Shown here: one piece after another, positions 6,414-14,308 of the stretch | Layout of the letters: every line of letters starts with the position of its first letter | Position numbering within the stretch: position 1 is the stretch's first letter | DNA from: Bryobacteraceae bacterium | Lineage (GTDB): Bacteria; Acidobacteriota; Terriglobia; Bryobacterales; Bryobacteraceae | DNA length: 18,597 nucleotides | NCBI GenBank assembly: GCA_025929455.1 | Contig: JAICMB010000008.1 | Span: forward strand, 1-18,597 | Reading direction: 5' to 3' | Notes under the pieces: generated by a model | What the model was told of the DNA's origin: nothing | Seen by the model: only the letters and a program-made list of their open reading frames with translations | Database searches by the model: none | Position numbers and translations under genes: made by a program

Positions 6414-8203
6414 TGCGCCTGCTCCAGAGCGTAATCATGCACGCGCACCCAAGCGTCCGAATCGACTTTCTTGAAACGCGCTTCGAACTCCCGCACAGCA
6501 TCGCCGATATCGGCGTTGTTCCAGTCGATCACCGGTTTATCCGCCAGCGGCGGCCGCGTATTCTGCCACGCCGTGAGCTTCGTGTGGTTAAACCGCTCGA
6601 CGACGCCGCTCGCTACCGCCGCACGTCCGGGGCGCCGCGCGGCGGCTTCGAGCAGCGCCAAATCCTGCAGGCAATTGCGCTGTAGTTTTAAACGCACGCT
6701 GGCCAGCGGACCGTTGACGCCGAAACGCTCGCCGGGATACACCAGTGTCTCAGCTCCGCCGCCGAAATGAAACCAGGGATCGGGGCCCGGCGATACGGTC
6801 AACCATCGCACGAAGCCTTGAACGCCGCTGATCCAGGAGCGCAGCGGATCGACGGTGATGCGCACTGCCGGTTGAGCTACCACCGGCGTGCCGCCGTAGG
6901 TCCAGACGATGTCGCCGCGCGCTTTCAACTGCTGCACCATGCCCGGAAACCAGCTCAGCTCGCCTTGTCCCGCGACCCAGAACTTCACGACGCCATTGAG
7001 TTCGCGGAACTGCCGCTCCATATCCCAACTCACGTCGGCACGCATGACGAACTTGACGGGCGTATCCGCGGGCAGCGCGGCTTTCAATAGATCGTGATAG
7101 GTCTTCAGATACTCGTTGTCGCGATCGAAGCGAATCTCGTCCCCATCCCATGGGAAACCCATGTAGCGCTTCTTGTGATTGAAGAAGACTTCCAGATGCG
7201 TCGCCGTCCAGTGCTTCTCGCGAAAATGCCGTTCCATCTCGGAAACGACGTTTACAAACTCGGCCTTGTAGCCCGGCTCTCGCCACCACAGAAACGACGC
7301 CGGCCACTCCGGGTTGATGGGCAGATACATGTACGCGATGGGGCGCGCGCCACGTCGCGTGTTTGCGAACGCGGAGCCGTCGAGCAGCGGCCCGTAGTGC
7401 CGGTCGAACAGCGTCCAGTCCGCGACGTGCCTGGTGCGACCCGTGCCCGAGAGCACCGGTGCGAACTCCGGCCCCACCTTACCCGCATGGCCGTAGCCGA
7501 GCTGGTGAAAAACGCCGCGATGTTCGTAAAATATGCGGTGGTAGTCGTGGATAAGCCGCAGCAGCGCGTCCTCGCCCGGGCCGGAGGCGGAATCGTCCAA
7601 CGAGGCGAGCATTTTCGGATACTGGTCCTGCATCCAGGACGTGCCGTAGGAATTATTGTCAAGCGTGACAGCGTCCTCAGCCGGGACTCGCGCGGCAACA
7701 ACCGTTAACGATATCGGCACCGTGCTGCGCCGCCCGCCGCTCTCCAACTCCGCACGTCCACGATAGACGCCGGGTTTGGCGTCGGCCGGAATCCACACGT
7801 CCACCCAAAACGCCTGCGCCGTTTGCGATGGCACGCGGTTATCGGGCTCCGGGATTTGCGAACGGTAGGGCGACCGCACGGGAATGAGCGCGTCCGGATA
7901 ATACTTGCCGTCCGGCACATTCAAGTGAAACCACTCGCGATAGAGATCCGTGGTGAGCGGTAAATCCAGCGTGACAGCGTACGGGCCGTGAACATCCGTC
8001 GCGGCGAGATGGAACGACGCGTAGCTGTCACGCGCAGCCGTTAGGAAAATCGAGCGCTGCAGTGCCGCGCCGGACGTGCGATCGCTTGCGACGACACCGC
8101 CGAACGCATCAGGCCGGAAAAAATCCTGCGTTGCAAAGAGCTGCTGCCCGTAGCAGGAGGCGGCCGCAACAAGCGCGCCCGCTATCAGTACGCGCGCTCT
8201 CAT
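6410..8203 (-). CDS. Exported DUF4091 / GH123-like glycoside hydrolase
   Basis: The predicted protein has 597 residues. The start ATG 8203 is chosen because it overlaps the upstream stop as ATGA and begins a signal peptide (MRARVLIAGALVAAASCYG). An in-frame extension to 8392 lies inside the M28 gene and is not believable. The N-terminal half has the beta-sandwich phrases of this family: YREWFHLNVPDGKYYPDALI (about 88-107), then FWVDVWIPADAKPGVYRG. The C-terminal half has WISGVQGFVRW (457-467) and LVYPG-RFG-NGPLASVRLKLQR, hallmarks of the DUF4091 region, now grouped with GH123. GH123 founders are beta-N-acetylgalactosaminidases using an Asp-Glu pair. A D355-E356 pair (FPWDGDEIRFD) is the candidate here. 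The Cys in AASC could be a lipobox but is a poor match. The substrate is not established for this branch. Confidence 0.83.
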   Translation of the reverse strand: MRARVLIAGALVAAASCYGQQLFATQDFFRPDAFGGVVASDRTSGAALQRSIFLTAARDSYASFHLAATDVHGPYAVTLDLPLTTDLYREWFHLNVPDGKYYPDALIPVRSPYRSQIPEPDNRVPSQTAQAFWVDVWIPADAKPGVYRGRAELESGGRRSTVPISLTVVAARVPAEDAVTLDNNSYGTSWMQDQYPKMLASLDDSASGPGEDALLRLIHDYHRIFYEHRGVFHQLGYGHAGKVGPEFAPVLSGTGRTRHVADWTLFDRHYGPLLDGSAFANTRRGARPIAYMYLPINPEWPASFLWWREPGYKAEFVNVVSEMERHFREKHWTATHLEVFFNHKKRYMGFPWDGDEIRFDRDNEYLKTYHDLLKAALPADTPVKFVMRADVSWDMERQFRELNGVVKFWVAGQGELSWFPGMVQQLKARGDIVWTYGGTPVVAQPAVRITVDPLRSWISGVQGFVRWLTVSPGPDPWFHFGGGAETLVYPGERFGVNGPLASVRLKLQRNCLQDLALLEAAARRPGRAAVASGVVERFNHTKLTAWQNTRPPLADKPVIDWNNADIGDAVREFEARFKKVDSDAWVRVHDYALEQAQ

Positions 8204-10173
8204 GACCCTTGCGCGAAATCTACGTAGCCGTGCTTGTGAAGGAAACGGAAATAGGTCACGAAATCGAAGTTCGTCGGCCCCAGCTCGAGCTGTGTCAGAC
8301 GCGCAACTTCCGCGAGGTTGCGATGGCCATCGCACCAATACAGCGCAATTGTCGGTATCGCGGCCCAAGCGCCGGACGGTTGCCCCTCCCATTGATCGTG
8401 CGGCAGGTCATCGAGCGGAATAGTGCCGAAGCGCTTCCGCTTCACCACGATCTGCGCCGCCTCAGCTTCGCGCGGGCCCGGCTTTCTCACCGCCGCGATG
8501 CCGCCCGATACCGCGTGCACGCGCGCGAGCTGCAGATTCGCAAAGCTTTGCAAGCGGTCGGCCATGGGTTGCAACGAGCGCCGCACTTCGTCGCGCTGTT
8601 CGGGAGCAACCAGACGCAACACGCTCAACACGGCTTGCGCCTCGCGACCGGCCGTGTACGAAACTTTGTCTTCGGCGTGCGCGACGATTTCGCCCGTGTA
8701 GCCGTGCTCGTCGAGAAACGGCTGCGCCGCCTGCAATATTTTTTCGTAGCCGCGGCTCTCGGCCCAGCGCGCCAGCGTGGCGGCTTCCGGTTCGCCCGCG
8801 TTCGCCACGAAGTATAGGAACGCGGCGGTCACAACCGTAATGTCGCGTAGCGAGCGAGCATCCACGCGGTCGGGCGTATCCTCGCTGTTATGATGCGTTT
8901 CGACGCCGCTGCCGCTATAGCCCCACACGGTCGGAATGCCGACCATTGGTTCCGCTAAATACGTGTCGGTGCCGGTTGTGAACGGCCGTTCGTGCCACGG
9001 CCGGTGTACCAGCGGGAAATAATCCGCTGCGATTTTGAGAATGAGCGAATCGGTGAAGTCCGCGGCCACGTGCGGGTTCATGTAGAACGAGTATTCCGTC
9101 CCCGCGAGATCGTACAGACCCGCCGGCGTATCGACGCACATTGCTGCGACGGTGTTCCGAACGCGTTCCGGATTGTGCTCGACATACGGCATGGACCCGT
9201 ACATCTCGGCCATCGACAAAACGCGGATGGAGCGATTCGGGCGCGGCAACGCTCCGCTCTCAATCAAGCGGTTGAGGGTTGCGAGCGCTTCGAAAGTGGC
9301 CGCAACTCCGGTGGCGTTGTCTTCCGCGCCTTGCTCAAAGGCGTGCCCGAGCGTTAGCACTTCCTGCGGACCCGTGCCTGGAATCACGGCCGTGACATAT
9401 GGATACCCGCCCGAGTAATAGCGGCTGTCGACGACCGCCTTCACGCGCACCGCACCGCGCGCCAACAGGCTTCGCAACAGGTCGGCCTGATTCGGCGAGA
9501 TCGAAAACGACAGCAGCGGCGTGCTGCGCTTGGTGTATGCCCAACCGTCGTCGCCCCACGCATTGATCCACTGCCGGCCGTTGCCCAGCGACGGATTCTC
9601 GGTGAAGGTGTTGATGGCGCCGATCGCGCCGCCCTTCACCAGTTCCCATTTGATGTTGGCGGGGTTCTCTGCTGTGAGCGCGATTTTGCCGCGCACATTC
9701 ACTTTGCCGGCCTCCCCGCGCTTCACCTCCACCACTTCGGCCGTCACGCCCTCGGCCGGCGTCGAGCCGCTCCACATGCCGAGCGATGCGGGAATGTGTT
9801 CATAATCCGCGAGTACACGCTGGTCCGCCGGTACCGAATCGTCGACGATCTCCAGACGCGCGGATTTCACATCCCAGGCCAACGGCGCAGTCCAGAAGCC
9901 AAACTGCGTGACGCCGTCGGCAGGCGCTTGCACCAACTGCACGTCGTGAAAACCCTGTGCCACCATCTTGCCGCGCAGAAGCTCAGCGGTTTTTTCGAAA
10001 TGCGGGAACGTGAAGTACCGATCGCTGGCGTAAACCTCGTGCATTAGAGCCATGGCCTGGTCGGGCTGAACGCCGCTCCGGATCTTCCCGATGAGGCTTG
10101 CCAGATCGGGGTTGGTACTCTGTGCCGCCAGCGCTTCCATGATGAGTGCCGTCATAAGCCACGTCCGAAACAC
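8200..10173 (-). CDS. Exported M28-like aminopeptidase with C-terminal winged-helix-like tail
   Basis: The predicted protein has 657 residues. GTG 10173 is one base after the GH42-like stop, with GAGGTG (10181-10186) seven bases upstream, and the N-terminus is a signal peptide (MFRTWLMTALIMEALAAQ). Residues about 140-250 resemble a protease-associated insert (VNVRGKIALT, GGAIGAINTF). The zinc-peptidase core has LGHAFEQGAEDNATGV (His277, Asp285), AEMYGSMPY (Glu323), CVDT (Asp348) and VETHHNSEDTPDRVD (His427/428). Those match the M28 ligand order, but the usual Glu-Glu pair is reduced to one Glu as in DUF4910-type aminopeptidase-like proteins. The last 50 residues (TIALYWCDGHRNLAEVARL onward, to about 652) look like the winged-helix tail seen in that subgroup. 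It probably trims peptides or glycopeptides outside the cytoplasm; its exact specificity is unknown. Confidence 0.85.
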   Translation of the reverse strand: MFRTWLMTALIMEALAAQSTNPDLASLIGKIRSGVQPDQAMALMHEVYASDRYFTFPHFEKTAELLRGKMVAQGFHDVQLVQAPADGVTQFGFWTAPLAWDVKSARLEIVDDSVPADQRVLADYEHIPASLGMWSGSTPAEGVTAEVVEVKRGEAGKVNVRGKIALTAENPANIKWELVKGGAIGAINTFTENPSLGNGRQWINAWGDDGWAYTKRSTPLLSFSISPNQADLLRSLLARGAVRVKAVVDSRYYSGGYPYVTAVIPGTGPQEVLTLGHAFEQGAEDNATGVAATFEALATLNRLIESGALPRPNRSIRVLSMAEMYGSMPYVEHNPERVRNTVAAMCVDTPAGLYDLAGTEYSFYMNPHVAADFTDSLILKIAADYFPLVHRPWHERPFTTGTDTYLAEPMVGIPTVWGYSGSGVETHHNSEDTPDRVDARSLRDITVVTAAFLYFVANAGEPEAATLARWAESRGYEKILQAAQPFLDEHGYTGEIVAHAEDKVSYTAGREAQAVLSVLRLVAPEQRDEVRRSLQPMADRLQSFANLQLARVHAVSGGIAAVRKPGPREAEAAQIVVKRKRFGTIPLDDLPHDQWEGQPSGAWAAIPTIALYWCDGHRNLAEVARLTQLELGPTNFDFVTYFRFLHKHGYVDFAQGS

Positions 10174-10174
10174 T

Positions 10175-12754
10175 TCAATACACCTCGAACTGCTCTGTCT
10201 TTGTCTGTCCGCTCAACAAATCGTGAACGCGAGCGCTCCAGCGGCCCGCCGCGTCGTTGTAGGCGAGCGGCACCAGCTTGCTCGCGGCGTCGGACGTCGC
10301 AAGCAGGTTGCCGGAGTAGTAGTCGACTACCTTGCCGGCGGGATCGATCACGTCCAAATGCAGCGTGTGCATGCGCGCGGCAAGCGGTCCGAGCATGCGG
10401 ATGCCGATGCGGACATCGCTTCCGCGGGCCGCGCGATCGGGCACAGACAATCCGATATCCGGCAGCGGCACCGTGGTCAGACTGAGCAGCGACGGTTCAT
10501 ACGGCTGCACCGTCACGGTCAGCTCGCGTTTCTTTCCTAGGGACGTGCCGGCGCGCATATCGTACACGTACGCATCCGCCGGCAGTGTGACGTGTGCCGT
10601 GATCGGCTTTGCGAAACGCTCGTTGGAGCGAAATTCGGGTGGGCCGAGCTCATTCACGCGCAACTCAGGATTACTCATGAGCCCGAGAATGGTCGCGCCG
10701 CCGTTGCGGAACGTGTAGACCGCCAGACCGGTGATGGGCTTGCCCGCCGCATCGGTGGCTGCGATACGCGGGTGTACCCCGGCGTTGTGGAATATAGCGG
10801 TGAACATCTCCTGAACCGGCGCTTCCTTACTCATCAGGCGAAGCTGATAGTAATTGGTTACCGGCGTTTTCAAGAAGATGCCCTTGCCCCTGCCGAACGT
10901 GTGCGTTGTGTACGGGCCCGCACCCGCGGTGTCGAATAGCTCGGCGAGTTGCGGCGACGGGAGGCGGTGGTCGTGTTCGTCGAACACACCTGGCATGCCG
11001 TCGGCGATCACCGTTCCTCCGCGCGCGGCGAAGTCGCGAATATTGGCCGCTTCGGCCGCCGACAGCGCGCTCGAACGCGGCAGGATCAGCACCTTATAAC
11101 CGCTCTTGACGAGATCGCCGTCTTGCACCTGGCCGTACGAAACGAAGTTGTATTGCAGGCCCTGGTCGTCGACGATGCGGCAGTACGCCTCGCGCAAGGC
11201 GAGGAACTCGCTGTCGCGGCGCTCCGTGCTGGAGGTGCGCGCTGCCCACGCCGGCCCTTTCGAGCGCTGCGCCAGCATCCATTCGATGCGCATGCTGGGC
11301 TGCGAATAGTGGATCGCGATCGGATCCGTCACGCGTTCGCTACCGATGATCTGCGCGCCGATTCCGTTGCGCAGCTCCGTGTAATACGGCTCCGTTTCCT
11401 TTGCTCTCGGGCCGAGCGTGTTGTCGCTGTTTACGAACGCCGATTTGTCGTCCCAGATGATCGAGCCGCGTGTGCCGTGCAGCAACTCGTACCAGATACG
11501 ATGCCGCTCCCACGGTCCGCCTCGGAACGACGTCGTGAGCATGGCGATCGATGGATCGAACGAGCGCACCAGGTCTATGTTGTTGCCGATGTCGTAAGGC
11601 TCCATGGCCGTGACAGACTTCACCAGGCGCGAATAATCGTAGCCACCCCAGCCCGGCATCTGCGCGCCTTCGATTCCAACATAGGCGTCGGGATCAACCG
11701 AGTGGACCGCGTCGGTGCCCATCTTGAGCGCCCTCGCGTACGCGATGTCCATCCATTCCTTGAAATCGCTCCAGGACGAATAGTTGTCGTCGGTGCGTTT
11801 CATGGCCTGGTCGGTCGTTTGCGGGATGACGTTGTGCCACGCCGTGAAATTCGTACCCCACTGCGCGTTCAAAGCTTCGAGCGTGCCGTAGCGCTGTTCG
11901 AGCCAGGTGCGCATCGCTTCGAGTGACTGGTCGGAAAAGTCAAAATCCCAGTATGCGGCGAGGTCGGCGATGCCGCTTTCATCGGCCAGGTTGTAGAAGA
12001 ACGGCCGGTACGCGGAATAGAAGCGTGCGCGGTCGACCACACGGTCGTGAACTTTCTTGAGCCACACCGGATCGCTCAAGCTGGGATGGCGCTTGAACGG
12101 CTCCAGGCTCGACGGGTCCTTCTGGTACTCTTCGCGGACTTGTAGAAATTCCCACTGGTTGGGGCGGTCGCCGAAGTAGCGGTGGTACTGCGAGTAGAAA
12201 TCCGTGGCGATGTTTTCGACGTACCAGCGTAGGTTGTTATCGAGCACGAAATCCGGCAGCGCCGGCGGATGTCCCACGAACTGCGTGCCGTTGATGCCCA
12301 CCTGCTTGAGCGCGGCGAACTGCGCCGTGCTGCGGTGCTGCCACATCATGATCGCGTAGTCGTTCCACTTCCGCTCGGGCGGCTTCGCGACAAAGTCCAC
12401 CTTGGCGTCTTCGTCGCGATGATCGGGCTGGCCTTTCTTGTTTACGCCGTCGAACGTGAGGTGCGCCTCAAGCGTGTTCTTCATCGCCACGGCACGATAG
12501 ACCGGCAGCGGGAACGTGATCTCGTTTTCGTCCGTGAGCTGGACCGGTATCTTGCCGCTGGCAAGTATGCGGCCGTAGGAATCGGACCAGCGTACCGCTA
12601 AAACGCCCTTCCCGGTCGCCAGCGCACCGGTTCTGTAGATCGCGTCAACGTGCCCGTCGCGCTCCAGCGCGTGCGATGGGAGTACGATTTCCGCGGCAAA
12701 TACCGGAGCAAACGCCAGCGCGAAAATTAAAGCGCACCTCTGCATACGTCTCAT
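10175..12754 (-). CDS. Exported GH42-like glycoside hydrolase (beta-galactosidase-like)
   Basis: The predicted protein has 859 residues and begins with a signal peptide (MRRMQRCALIFALAFAPVFA). After a beta-rich N-terminal region (about 21-125), residues about 130-440 look like a TIM barrel of the GH42 type. The phrase FFYNLADESG (Glu259, candidate acid/base) is followed by DFDFSD-SLEAMRTWLEQRYGT and LNAQWGTNFTAWHNV, all typical of GH42-like enzymes. The nucleophile Glu is not obvious. Residues about 530-640 (YKVLILPRSSALSAAEAANI, ARGGTVIADG) resemble the GH42 middle 'trimerisation' domain. A beta-rich C-terminus follows. It is the first gene of the minus-strand operon. No Shine-Dalgarno is visible before ATG 12754. 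Its start codon shares bases with a possible start of the divergent permease. Activity on galactosides is likely by family, not shown. Confidence 0.82.
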   Translation of the reverse strand: MRRMQRCALIFALAFAPVFAAEIVLPSHALERDGHVDAIYRTGALATGKGVLAVRWSDSYGRILASGKIPVQLTDENEITFPLPVYRAVAMKNTLEAHLTFDGVNKKGQPDHRDEDAKVDFVAKPPERKWNDYAIMMWQHRSTAQFAALKQVGINGTQFVGHPPALPDFVLDNNLRWYVENIATDFYSQYHRYFGDRPNQWEFLQVREEYQKDPSSLEPFKRHPSLSDPVWLKKVHDRVVDRARFYSAYRPFFYNLADESGIADLAAYWDFDFSDQSLEAMRTWLEQRYGTLEALNAQWGTNFTAWHNVIPQTTDQAMKRTDDNYSSWSDFKEWMDIAYARALKMGTDAVHSVDPDAYVGIEGAQMPGWGGYDYSRLVKSVTAMEPYDIGNNIDLVRSFDPSIAMLTTSFRGGPWERHRIWYELLHGTRGSIIWDDKSAFVNSDNTLGPRAKETEPYYTELRNGIGAQIIGSERVTDPIAIHYSQPSMRIEWMLAQRSKGPAWAARTSSTERRDSEFLALREAYCRIVDDQGLQYNFVSYGQVQDGDLVKSGYKVLILPRSSALSAAEAANIRDFAARGGTVIADGMPGVFDEHDHRLPSPQLAELFDTAGAGPYTTHTFGRGKGIFLKTPVTNYYQLRLMSKEAPVQEMFTAIFHNAGVHPRIAATDAAGKPITGLAVYTFRNGGATILGLMSNPELRVNELGPPEFRSNERFAKPITAHVTLPADAYVYDMRAGTSLGKKRELTVTVQPYEPSLLSLTTVPLPDIGLSVPDRAARGSDVRIGIRMLGPLAARMHTLHLDVIDPAGKVVDYYSGNLLATSDAASKLVPLAYNDAAGRWSARVHDLLSGQTKTEQFEVY

Positions 12755-12769
12755 GAGTGTAAAACAAAA

Positions 12770-12783
12770 TGCGAGCGCTTGCC
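12770..12783. promoter_or_regulatory. LacI-family-type operator candidate between divergent operon and permease
   Basis: TGCGAGCGCTTGCC matches the general LacI/GalR-type half-site pattern TGnnAnCGnTnnCA at seven of the eight fixed positions. It is an imperfect palindrome centred on AGCGCT. It lies 16 bases before the GH42-like start codon and 33 bases before the chosen permease start, a location suited to joint control of both directions. A small stem CGAG-AAA-CTCG (12794-12804) sits next to it. No regulator gene is in the window. Confidence 0.5.
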
Positions 12784-12815
12784 GTGTTAGGATCGAGAAA
12801 CTCGCACTTCATCGC

Positions 12816-14195
12816 ATGGTGGAAGAAAGGCAGAGCACCGCCGCACGCGCCAAGACCGGCACGCTCAAGCGCGTCCTCACCCGCCGCGACCTCATCATTT
12901 ACGGCCTGGTAATTCTGACGCCGACTGCGCCGTATCCGGTCTACGGAATCGTGCAGCAGACCTCACAGGGGCACGCCGCGCTCGGCTATCTGGTCGCCAT
13001 GGTGGCGATGCTGTTTACGGCCGCGAGCTACGGCAAAATGTCCGGCGCGTTTCCTTCCGCCGGGTCCACCTACACGTTTGCGCAGCGCGCGCTCAGCGAT
13101 CACGTCGGCTTTCTGGCGGGTTGGGCGATGGTGCTCGATTACGTGCTGATTCCGCTGCTCAGCATTGTGTACGGCGCGTTGACCGCGCACAGGCTCTTAC
13201 CGGCCGTTCCATATGCCGCGTGGGTGGTCCTGTTTGCCGTTGGACTCACGCTCATTAACATTCCGGGCATACGCCTGACGGCGCGCGCCAGCACCGTCAT
13301 GATGGTCCTGATGAGCACCTGTGCGGTGCTGTTCATCGCGGACGCGGCAGTGTATGTAGTGTCGGCGCACGGTGCCGGCGGGCTCTTCGATATGCGCGCG
13401 TTGTACCGGCCGGAAACGTTTGCGGTGCGCCCGCTCATGCTCGGAGCGAGCATCGCGGCGCTGTCGTACATCGGCTTCGATGCGATCTCGACGCTGGCCG
13501 AAGATACGGTGAATCCGGAGCGCGACATCGCCGTATCCACCGTGACCGTGTGCATTCTCCAGACCGTGTTCTGTTTCGCAACGGTGTATCTTGCGGCGCT
13601 GGTGTGGCCGGATTACCGGGCTTTCCCCCAGGAGGAAACGGCGATTCTGGACGTTGCCGCGCGCGCGGGCGGACACGCATTGTTCGCGGCCATCACATTC
13701 GCGCTGCTGGTTGCGGCTCTGGCCAGCGCGCTCACCGGGCAAGCCGGAGCGTCACGATTGCTCTACGGCATGGGCCGCGACGGTGTGATTTCGCGGCGCA
13801 TCTTCGCCTATATTCACCCGAAGTTTTCGACGCCCACGCGCGGCATCTACGTGATGGGCGCGATCTCGCTCGTTGCGGGTCTGTTTATGCGATTCGAGCT
13901 TGCGGTGGAGCTGCTGAATTTCGGCGCGTTTGCGGGATTTATTTTGGTGAACCTAAGTGTGATCCGGCATTACTGGTTCCGGCTCCGCCGGCGGTCAGGC
14001 TGGCAGGTTTTCACGAATTTGATTTCGCCGCTCGCCGGAGCGCTAGTGTGCACGTACATCTGGCTCAGCCTTAGCAATAAAGCGAAGATTGCCGGGTTCG
14101 TGTGGCTGGGGATTGGCTTCGTTTATCTGGCGGTGATCACGCGCGGATTTCGGGTGCGGCCGCGCGCGATGGAGTCGTTCGCGCAGGTGGAGTAA
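12816..14195 (+). CDS. APC-superfamily amino acid/amine permease
   Basis: The predicted protein has 459 residues from ATG 12816. The core starts with LKRVLTRRDLIIYGLVILTP, followed by about twelve hydrophobic segments. FPSAGSTYTFAQRAL near residue 80 and LSYIGFDAISTLAEDTVNPERDI near 225 are standard APC-superfamily phrases. The sequence style is close to putrescine/amino acid importers of the PuuP type, but the substrate cannot be fixed. ATG 12753 is in frame and would add 21 residues. It is less attractive because it overlaps the divergent start codon and would put the LacI-like palindrome inside the gene. Neither start has a good ribosome site. As the only transporter, at the centre of a locus of exported peptidases and glycosidases, it probably imports released amino acids or amines. 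A hairpin follows its stop. Confidence 0.9.
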   Translation: MVEERQSTAARAKTGTLKRVLTRRDLIIYGLVILTPTAPYPVYGIVQQTSQGHAALGYLVAMVAMLFTAASYGKMSGAFPSAGSTYTFAQRALSDHVGFLAGWAMVLDYVLIPLLSIVYGALTAHRLLPAVPYAAWVVLFAVGLTLINIPGIRLTARASTVMMVLMSTCAVLFIADAAVYVVSAHGAGGLFDMRALYRPETFAVRPLMLGASIAALSYIGFDAISTLAEDTVNPERDIAVSTVTVCILQTVFCFATVYLAALVWPDYRAFPQEETAILDVAARAGGHALFAAITFALLVAALASALTGQAGASRLLYGMGRDGVISRRIFAYIHPKFSTPTRGIYVMGAISLVAGLFMRFELAVELLNFGAFAGFILVNLSVIRHYWFRLRRRSGWQVFTNLISPLAGALVCTYIWLSLSNKAKIAGFVWLGIGFVYLAVITRGFRVRPRAMESFAQVE

Positions 14196-14208
14196 GTTTG
14201 GCTCCGTG

Positions 14209-14233
14209 GGGCGGCCAGTCTTGCTGGCTGCCC
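14209..14233 (+). terminator. Hairpin after the permease, weak terminator candidate
   Basis: GGGCGGCCAG (14209-14218) pairs with CTGGCTGCCC (14224-14233) over ten base pairs including one G-U, around the loop TCTTG. No T run follows. It lies 13 bases after the permease stop and between convergent genes, so it may stop or stabilise transcript ends, but it does not meet the full intrinsic-terminator pattern. Confidence 0.4.
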
Positions 14234-14308
14234 TCGTCCGCGAAATGCGATCTGCGCTTCTGCGCGCGGGTAGCCGGCAGGACCGGCCGCCCGACCGTAG
14301 AGATCTGT

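Noticed and set aside
5763..6434. A 223-codon plus-strand frame spanning the Cache gene
   Set aside because: It crosses the junctions of three minus-strand genes held together by start/stop overlaps, and shows no recognisable domain.
8200..8392. Upstream extension of the DUF4091 gene to 8392
   Set aside because: It would overlap the M28 C-terminus by about 190 bases, and the signal peptide starts at the ATGA overlap at 8203.
10949..11926. A 325-codon plus-strand frame inside the GH42-like gene
   Set aside because: Arg/Ala/Val-rich shadow of a clear GH42-like coding sequence, with no ribosome site.
14209..14233. Strong intrinsic terminator between permease and M55 gene
   Set aside because: The stem is good but no T run follows on either strand, so only a weak call was kept.
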